This document shows, piece by piece, positions 7,166 through 11,258 of a DNA stretch of 11,258 nt. The stretch is from AC-37 sp035275105 (GTDB lineage Bacteria; Actinomycetota; Thermoleophilia; Solirubrobacterales; Thermoleophilaceae). The position numbers were made by a program, and so were the translations under genes. How positions within the stretch are numbered: position 1 is the stretch's first letter; each line of letters starts with the position of its first letter. Location: contig DATENL010000020.1 of the NCBI GenBank assembly GCA_035275105.1, positions 1 to 11,258 of the forward strand. Reading direction: 5' to 3'. The notes under the pieces are model-generated. The model worked only from the letters and a program-made list of their open reading frames with translations, did not search any database and was not told where the DNA came from.

Positions 7166-8608
7166 ATGAGGGTCGTCGGTATCGCGCTCGTCGGAGCGGC
7201 GGTACTGGCCACGGCGGCCCCGTCTTCGGCTGCGCGCACGCTCGACTGGACGCGGTTCGGGGTCGACCCCGCGCGGTCGAACCACTCGCGTGCGGCGACC
7301 GGGATCGCGGTGGCCGACCTCGCGCACCTGGAACGTCAGGACGTGCCGATCCCGGGAGTCGTCGACAGCTCGCCGGTCTACCTCGACGACGTGCGGGTCG
7401 CGGGCCGGCGGCGCGACGTGCTGTTCGCGACCACGAGCTACGGACGCGCGGTCGCGGTCGACGCGGCGGACGGGAGCCTGCTCTGGACGTACACGCCGCC
7501 GGGCTACGACGCGCTCGTCGGAACCCCGCAGTTCACCACCTCGTCGCCGGTCGTGGACCGCGAGAACGGCTTCCTCTACTCGCCGTCGCCGGACGGCCAG
7601 GTGCGCAAGCTCACGCTGGACGGCCACGAGGTCGAGTCCGGCGGCTGGCCGGCCGCCGTCACGCTCGACCCCACGCACGAGAAGCTGTCGTCGGCGCTCA
7701 ACCTGGCCGGGCGCTGGGTGATCGCCACCACCGCCGGCTACGGCGGAGACGTCCCGCCGTACGTCGGCCACGTGGCGCTGGTCGACGCGGAGTCCGGAGC
7801 GGTGCGCCACGTATTCAACGCGCTCTGCTCGACGCGGCGGGAGCTGATCGAGCCGTCGACCTGCGACGCCTCCGACGCCGGAATCTGGGCGCGCGCCGGA
7901 GCCGTCGTGGTGCCCGGCACGCACGAGCTCCTGGTGGCCACGGGCAACGCCCCGTTCGACGGCGAGGCGCACTGGGGCGACAGCGTCCTGAAGCTCTCGC
8001 CGAACGGCGAGCGGCTGAGGGGCAACTGGACGCCGAAGAACCACGAGGCGATGGAGCGGCTCGACCTGGACCTCGGCAGCACGGCGCCGGCGCTGCTGCG
8101 GTCGGGCAGGCGCTGGCTCGCGCTGCAGGGCGGGAAGGACGGCTGGCTGCGGCTCCTCGACGTCGCCGACCTCAACGGCGAGGGCCGCGCCTGCGAGTGC
8201 GTGGGAGGGCACCTCCAGAAGCTCCCCGAGCGCGACAACCCGAGCGTGATGACGACGCCCGCCGTCTGGGGCCACGGCGGCAGGAGCTGGGCGTTCGTCA
8301 CGAAGTCCGAGAGCACGACGGCATACCGGCTGTCGGAGGGCGAGCATCCGAAGCTGCGGGTGGTGTGGCGCAAGGAGCGCGGCGGCACGAGCCCGGTGGT
8401 GGCGGGCGGGCTGCTCTACGTCTACGAGCACTGGGCCGGCAGGATCGCCGTGTACCGGCCCGCCACCGGAGAGCGGCTCGCCGCGCTGCGCGCCGCGCGG
8501 GGGCACTGGAACAGCCCGATCGTCGCCGGCGGCCGCGTCGCGCTGGGCGTCGGGAGCGCGAACGCCCAGCCCGCCACCGGCGTCCTCTCGATCTACCGCC
8601 GCCCGTGA
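7166..8608 (+). CDS. Exported PQQ-type beta-propeller protein
   Basis: A 480-residue protein. Residues 1-23 (MRVVGIALVGAAVLATAAPSSAA) are a Sec signal peptide without a lipobox. The mature part starts DWTRFGVDPARSNHS, a usual opening of PQQ-like propellers. Repeat blades are recognisable as VLFATTSYGRAVAVDAADGSLLWTY (about 85-109), GHVALVDAESGAVRHVF (about 201-217), KDGWLRLLDVADLNG (about 324-338) and GLLYVYEHWAGRIAVYRPATGERLAAL (about 415-441). It is shorter than quinoprotein alcohol dehydrogenases (about 600 residues or more) and has no vicinal Cys-Cys and no haem CxxCH. Four cysteines (221, 233, 343, 345) could form disulfides outside the cell. A scaffold or BamB-like binding role is as likely as a dehydrogenase. 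ATG 7166 follows the glycosyltransferase by 26 bases with no SD or convincing promoter, which fits co-transcription. Confidence 0.8.
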   Translation: MRVVGIALVGAAVLATAAPSSAARTLDWTRFGVDPARSNHSRAATGIAVADLAHLERQDVPIPGVVDSSPVYLDDVRVAGRRRDVLFATTSYGRAVAVDAADGSLLWTYTPPGYDALVGTPQFTTSSPVVDRENGFLYSPSPDGQVRKLTLDGHEVESGGWPAAVTLDPTHEKLSSALNLAGRWVIATTAGYGGDVPPYVGHVALVDAESGAVRHVFNALCSTRRELIEPSTCDASDAGIWARAGAVVVPGTHELLVATGNAPFDGEAHWGDSVLKLSPNGERLRGNWTPKNHEAMERLDLDLGSTAPALLRSGRRWLALQGGKDGWLRLLDVADLNGEGRACECVGGHLQKLPERDNPSVMTTPAVWGHGGRSWAFVTKSESTTAYRLSEGEHPKLRVVWRKERGGTSPVVAGGLLYVYEHWAGRIAVYRPATGERLAALRAARGHWNSPIVAGGRVALGVGSANAQPATGVLSIYRRP

Positions 8609-8620
8609 TGCCGTCCTGGC

Positions 8621-8633
8621 TACGATCCGCGGC
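8621..8633 (+). promoter_or_regulatory. Predicted -10 element for a leaderless MoaD-like transcript
   Basis: TACGAT (8621-8626) matches the actinobacterial TANNNT -10 pattern and ends seven bases before the GTG at 8634, so transcription would start at or next to the start codon. No Shine-Dalgarno is present in the 25-base gap. No -35 hexamer is recognisable. If correct, genes 8634-9961 have their own promoter inside the run of plus-strand genes. Confidence 0.45.
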
Positions 8634-8897
8634 GTGGCACTGGTCAGGCTTCGCGGTCCCCTGAAGCGCCTCGCCGGCGACCGCGCGGAGCACACCGTCG
8701 AGGGCGCGACGGTCATCGAGGTGCTCCGCGAGCTCGAGCGCGAGCATCCTGCCACCGACGGCTGGATCCTCGACGAGCGCGGGCAGGTCCGGCGCCACAT
8801 CAACGTGTTCGTGAACGGCGAGCTCCGCGACGGCGATGCGGCGATCGTCGGCGACGATCGCGTGGACGTGTTGCCGGCGATCTCCGGCGGGCGATGA
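8634..8897 (+). CDS. MoaD/ThiS-family ubiquitin-fold protein ending in Gly-Gly-Arg
   Basis: An 87-residue beta-grasp protein. It has a first strand VRLRGPLKRLAG, a helix TVIEVLRELEREHP (about 26-39), a strand INVFVNGEL (about 56-64), then IVGDDRVDVLPAISGGR. The VDVLPAISGG end is the MoaD/ThiS sulfur-carrier signature, in which the C-terminal Gly-Gly is adenylated by an E1-like enzyme and turned into a thiocarboxylate. Here one Arg follows the Gly pair (G85, G86, R87), so the exposed GG would need trimming, as known for QbsE and related carriers processed by JAMM peptidases. GTG 8634 is the first start in a good position and no SD precedes it. The stop overlaps the next start by four bases (ATGA, 8894-8897). 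No moaE, thiG, E1 or JAMM gene is in the window, so a role in molybdopterin or thiamine synthesis is not supported by context. Confidence 0.85.
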   Translation: MALVRLRGPLKRLAGDRAEHTVEGATVIEVLRELEREHPATDGWILDERGQVRRHINVFVNGELRDGDAAIVGDDRVDVLPAISGGR

Positions 8898-9961
8898 CCG
8901 AGCTCCTCGTCGGCACGCGCAAGGGGCTCTTCGTCCTCGCGGGCGAACCGGGCGGCGAGTTCGAGGTCGCGACGCGCGCGTTCGCGGGCGAGACCGTGGA
9001 GTACGCGCTGCGCGACACCCGCACCGGGCGGGCGCTGGCCTCCGTCACGTCGGCGTTCTACGGGCCGAAGATCTGGATCGCCGACGATCCCGCGGGCGAG
9101 TGGGAGCAGGCCGCCGGCGTCGCGCTCCCGGAGGGCGGCGACCAGGCGCTCGAGCGGATCTGGACGCTCGTGCCGGGGGAGGCCGACGGCGTTCTCTACG
9201 CGGGCGGCGACCCGGGCGTGCTGTTCGAGAGCAGCGACGGCGGCGCGACGTGGGAGCTGAACCGCGGACTCTGGGAGCACCCGACCCGCGCCGAGTGGCA
9301 GCCCGGGGGCGGCGGGCTCTGCCTGCACTCGATAGTCACGTGGCCGGGCGAGCCGGACCGCCTGGCGGTCGCCGTCTCCGCCGCCGGCGTCTGGCTGACC
9401 GACGATGGCGGCGCAAGCTGGCGAACGGGCAACGACGGCCTGGTGCCGCGCTACCTGCCCGACGACACCCCCGACGACGAGATCTCGCTCTGCGTGCACC
9501 GCCTGCACCGCGCGCCCGAGCGCCCGGAGCGGATGTTCATGCAGTTCCACGGCGGCGTGTACCGGTCGGACGACGCCGGCTCCACGTGGACCGACATCGG
9601 CGCCGGCCTGCCGTCGGACTTCGGCTTCCCGCTCGCGATCGACCCGGCCGACCCCGACAGCGCCTACGTCGTGCCGCTGACGGCCGACACCGACCGCGTC
9701 ACGCCCGACGGCCGCGTGGCCGTCTACGAGACGCGCGACGCGGGCTCGAGCTGGCGGCCGCGCGGCGACGGTCTGCCGGCGCGGCACGCGTACCTCACCG
9801 TGCTGCGCGAGGCGCTCGACTGGACCGGCCACGGCGACGCGCTCGAGCTGTACTTCGGCGCGACCTCGGGCGACGTGTTCGGCTCGGCCGACGCCGGTGC
9901 GACCTGGACCACGGCCGCCGCGCACCTGCCGCCCGTGCTCTCGGTGTACGCGAGCTCCTAG
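8894..9961 (+). CDS. Cytoplasmic five-Asp-box (BNR/sialidase-like) beta-propeller
   Basis: A 355-residue protein with no signal peptide or membrane span. It starts MTELLVGTRKGLFVLAGEPGG, an opening I associate with VPS10/BNR-like propellers annotated as exo-alpha-sialidases. Five Asp-boxes are visible: SSDGGATW (113-120), TDDGGASW (169-176), SDDAGSTW (225-232), TRDAGSSW (280-287) and SADAGATW (331-338), spaced 51-56 residues, one per blade. WIADDPAGEW (61-70) may be a degenerate sixth. A 55-residue blade fits the sialidase-type propeller, but Asp-boxes are structural and I see no assured arginine triad, so sialidase activity is not claimed. ATG 8894 overlaps the MoaD-like stop as ATGA, so translation is probably coupled and the two proteins should be made together. 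The TAG stop (9959-9961) shares CTAG with the convergent TetR gene. Confidence 0.85.
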   Translation: MTELLVGTRKGLFVLAGEPGGEFEVATRAFAGETVEYALRDTRTGRALASVTSAFYGPKIWIADDPAGEWEQAAGVALPEGGDQALERIWTLVPGEADGVLYAGGDPGVLFESSDGGATWELNRGLWEHPTRAEWQPGGGGLCLHSIVTWPGEPDRLAVAVSAAGVWLTDDGGASWRTGNDGLVPRYLPDDTPDDEISLCVHRLHRAPERPERMFMQFHGGVYRSDDAGSTWTDIGAGLPSDFGFPLAIDPADPDSAYVVPLTADTDRVTPDGRVAVYETRDAGSSWRPRGDGLPARHAYLTVLREALDWTGHGDALELYFGATSGDVFGSADAGATWTTAAAHLPPVLSVYASS

Positions 9962-10614
9962 GCCGGGTTGCTGCGCTCGCCGGCGGTCACCCGCTCCATG
10001 CCGAGCCAGAAGAAGTCGACCACACGGTCCACGACGACCTCGCGCGGCACGTGGCGGTTTGCGTACCACCAGAACGCGAGCCCCGTCTGGGCGCTCGTCA
10101 GGAGCTTCGCGAAGGTCTCGATCCGCTCGTCCGAGTCCGGATCGTCGAGCATCGCCGCCGGCGCGCTGGACCGGATGAACTCCGTCACCGCCCCCGTCAC
10201 GTCGCCGCCCAGCTCTCGATAGGCGTCCGAGATCCGCGGGTCGGTGTTCGCGTCGCGGAACATCAGCCGCCAGGCGAACTCGTGCTCCTCCACGAACCGG
10301 AAGAACGCGTCGATTGCGGCGCGGAACCGAGGGCGGAGCTCCGCGGGCGCCTCGGCCAGCGCCGCGCCCACCTGCGCCATCATCTGCTGCGTCTCGCGCT
10401 CGAGCAGGGTGATGTGGAGCTCGGCCTTCGACTCGAAGTGGTCGTAGATGACGGCCGGGGTGATCCCCGCCGCGCGCGCGATCTCCGCCATCGACGCATC
10501 GCGGTAGCCGCGCTCCGCGAACACGCGTGTCGCGCCCTCGAGGATGAGCTCGCGCCGCGCGTCGCTCGACAGCCGCCGGCGGCGCGCTGCGGGCTTAGCC
10601 GCGGCTCGTGCCAC
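9958..10614 (-). CDS. TetR/AcrR family transcriptional regulator
   Basis: A 218-residue repressor. A basic N-terminus (ARAAAKPAARRRR) leads into the helix-turn-helix: ARRELILEGATRVFAERGYRDASMAEIARAAGITPAVIYDHFESKAEL (about 21-68), a textbook TetR DNA-binding domain with GITPAVIYDHF as recognition helix. The C-terminal ligand domain includes FFRFVEEHEFAWRLMFRD and an aromatic-rich segment, TGLAFWWYANRHVPREVVVDRVVDFFWLGMERV. GTG 10614 is chosen because it opens the basic arm. The frame runs open to 10800, but that extension would translate the two upstream palindromes. There is no SD; TACAAA lies six bases before the GTG. Tandem operators immediately upstream suggest autoregulation and control of the divergent exported protein gene. 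Ligand unknown; possibly hydrophobic given the Trp/Phe cluster (inference). Confidence 0.85.
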   Translation of the reverse strand: MARAAAKPAARRRRLSSDARRELILEGATRVFAERGYRDASMAEIARAAGITPAVIYDHFESKAELHITLLERETQQMMAQVGAALAEAPAELRPRFRAAIDAFFRFVEEHEFAWRLMFRDANTDPRISDAYRELGGDVTGAVTEFIRSSAPAAMLDDPDSDERIETFAKLLTSAQTGLAFWWYANRHVPREVVVDRVVDFFWLGMERVTAGERSNPA

Positions 10615-10624
10615 ACCGGGTTTG

Positions 10625-10644
10625 TACCAAACGAGGATTTGGTA
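10625..10644. promoter_or_regulatory. TetR operator candidate, site A
   Basis: TACCAAA (10625-10631) and TTTGGTA (10638-10644) form a perfect 7-bp inverted repeat around CGAGGA. It lies 11 bases upstream of the TetR GTG and overlaps its -10-like hexamer (10621-10626) by two bases, so bound protein should block that gene's transcription. Confidence 0.6.
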
Positions 10645-10645
10645 T

Positions 10646-10665
10646 AACCGAACGAGCATTTGGTT
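10646..10665. promoter_or_regulatory. TetR operator candidate, site B
   Basis: AACCGAA (10646-10652) and TTTGGTT (10659-10665) form an inverted repeat with one mismatch, around CGAGCA. It repeats the layout of site A exactly 21 bases further on, about two helical turns, placing both dyads on the same DNA face. It lies 22 bases before the SD-led ATG at 10687 and overlaps candidate plus-strand -10 elements (TATAAC at 10643-10648, TACGAC at 10665-10670). Confidence 0.6.
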
Positions 10666-10686
10666 ACGACTGCCACGGAGGCGGCG

Positions 10687-10716
10687 ATGAGGGACATCTG
10701 GAAGGCACGGCCGTAG
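10687..10716 (+). other. Possible nine-codon leader ORF before the exported protein
   Basis: ATG 10687 has a strong SD, GGAGG (10677-10681), five bases upstream. It encodes MRDIWKARP and stops at TAG 10714-10716, whose G is the first base of the GTG starting the next frame (TAGTG). It could be a leader peptide for translational coupling, or the SD may be a chance match in GC-rich sequence. No function can be assigned. Confidence 0.25.
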
Positions 10717-11258
10717 TGGGCGGCGCGGCGGGCCGGCGGGCAGCGGCAAGCGGTACGCCGGCCCGGCGCGCCGCATTCGGCGGGCCATCTCTCGCGGCAA
10801 TCGGCATGGCGACCGTACTCGCCGTGCCGTGCGCCGCGGGAGCCCTGCCGCGTGAGAGCGCGCGCGGCCACGGCGCCAGCGAGTTCGTCCTGAACGCGGT
10901 CGGCCGTGCGAGCTTCTCCTTCACGGCCCGGGGCGGCCCCCGGCCGACGGGCTACGTGCGCACCAAGGGCGACCCCGACGGCGCCGGGCCGATCCCGCCG
11001 TTCACCGCCGAGGGCCCGATCACGTGCCTGCGCGTGGACGGCCGTCGCGCGTCGCTCAAGTGGCGCTTCAGGCGCGCGACCGGGTCCGCGGCGTCGTTCC
11101 GCGGCGGCGGCATCCAGACGTACGTGCAGGACGACGGCCGGCCGCGGCGCGGGCAGTCGGTCGACCACGGTGCCCTCGACCCGCCGCAGCCCGCGGCGGC
11201 CTTCGACCCGCTCGCGCGCACGTGCGAGTTCATGCTCAAGGAAGAGGCGCACCACATG
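10716..11258 (+). CDS. Exported protein of unknown function, 3' end outside window
   Basis: The frame starting at GTG 10716 stays open to the window edge (181 codons). The N-terminus has an Arg-rich n-region (GGAAGRRAAASGTPARRAAFGG) and a hydrophobic stretch (SLAAIGMATVLAVPCAAGALP), then mature sequence: EFVLNAVGRASFSFTARGG, PTGYVRTKGDPDG, GPITCLRVDGRRASLKWRF and GIQTYVQDDGRP, up to TCEFMLKEEAHHM. The pattern GPITCLRVDG-R-A resembles small secreted beta-rich proteins common in soil actinobacteria, for which I know no function. GGAAGG (10700-10705) lies ten bases before the GTG; ATG 10806 is an alternative but would halve the signal peptide. It is divergent from the TetR gene at 10614 and sits behind its tandem operators, so repression by that TetR is likely (inference). 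Confidence 0.65.
   Translation, partial: MGGAAGRRAAASGTPARRAAFGGPSLAAIGMATVLAVPCAAGALPRESARGHGASEFVLNAVGRASFSFTARGGPRPTGYVRTKGDPDGAGPIPPFTAEGPITCLRVDGRRASLKWRFRRATGSAASFRGGGIQTYVQDDGRPRRGQSVDHGALDPPQPAAAFDPLARTCEFMLKEEAHHM

Noticed and set aside
8193..8201. Cys-x-Cys in the PQQ-type propeller as a haem or metal site
   Set aside because: It is not CxxCH and has no nearby His partner pattern. A disulfide or chance pair is simpler.
7136..10069. A 977-codon open frame on the minus strand
   Set aside because: It runs antisense to four well-supported plus-strand genes. Its product is a low-complexity Arg/Ala/Val/Gly-rich string with no domain, typical of shadow frames at high GC.
8836..10647. A 603-codon open frame on the plus strand
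   Set aside because: It crosses the MoaD-like gene end, the Asp-box propeller and the whole second TetR gene in other frames. Its product is Arg-rich with no recognisable domain.
10615..10800. Extended TetR start at 10659 or 10800
   Set aside because: The extension would translate the two tandem palindromes and part of the divergent exported-protein gene. TetR domains usually start with a short basic arm such as that at 10614.
10664..11257. Minus-strand open frames (10664-10924, 10952-11257, 10380-11255)
   Set aside because: They are antisense to the frame from 10716, which has a signal peptide and high-GC third positions; the minus frames have no motif or SD.
1..11258. CRISPR array, mobile element, tRNA or rRNA
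   Set aside because: No regularly spaced direct repeats, transposase or integrase motifs, terminal inverted repeats, or tRNA/rRNA-like sequence were seen on either strand.

Overview
The window comes from a very GC-rich bacterial chromosome. Third codon positions are almost all G or C, and overall GC looks above 70% by eye (not computed). Actinobacterial-style gene starts, Tat/Sec-exported proteins and dense TetR regulation suggest an actinobacterium, possibly of the Thermoleophilia/Solirubrobacter type. That placement is inference; no rRNA or marker gene is present. I see no transposase, integrase, phage gene, CRISPR array, tRNA or rRNA. The region is gene-dense, and its largest intergenic gap is about 150 bases.

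Layout. (1) 1-1590, +: 3' part of a sialidase-like (Asp-box) propeller protein, cut by the window edge. (2) 1604-2401, -: a metallo-beta-lactamase-fold hydrolase of the UlaG-like type, divergent from (3) 2456-3046, +: a TetR regulator. The 40-odd bases between them hold a palindromic operator candidate. (4) 3043-4845, -: a Tat-exported right-handed beta-helix protein with a pectate-lyase-3 type N-terminus, whose stop overlaps the TetR stop. (5) 4886-5707, -: a class I SAM methyltransferase just upstream of the beta-helix gene. (6) 5862-7139, +: a multi-membrane-span GT-C (family 39-like) glycosyltransferase, divergent from the methyltransferase across a 154-base spacer with an 11-bp inverted repeat. 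(7) 7166-8608, +: an exported PQQ-type beta-propeller. (8) 8634-8897, +: a MoaD/ThiS-type ubiquitin-fold protein ending in Gly-Gly-Arg. It is ATGA-coupled to (9) 8894-9961, +: a cytoplasmic-looking five-Asp-box propeller. (10) 9958-10614, -: a second TetR regulator, convergent with gene 9 and divergent from (11) 10716-11258+, +: the start of an exported protein of unknown function. Two tandem palindromes 21 bp apart lie between genes 10 and 11.

How it fits together. There are two self-contained TetR modules, each a regulator plus a divergent target sharing an operator region. Genes 5 and 4 may be co-transcribed, as may genes 6 and 7. Genes 8 and 9 are tightly coupled and are the most interesting unit: a ubiquitin-fold/sulfur-carrier protein paired with a beta-propeller, with no E1, JAMM peptidase or cofactor-synthesis gene beside it. 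A second theme is how genes start. Several have no Shine-Dalgarno but carry a TANNNT-like hexamer 6-8 bases before the start codon, which predicts leaderless mRNAs. All three convergent junctions carry CTAG at the stop codons.
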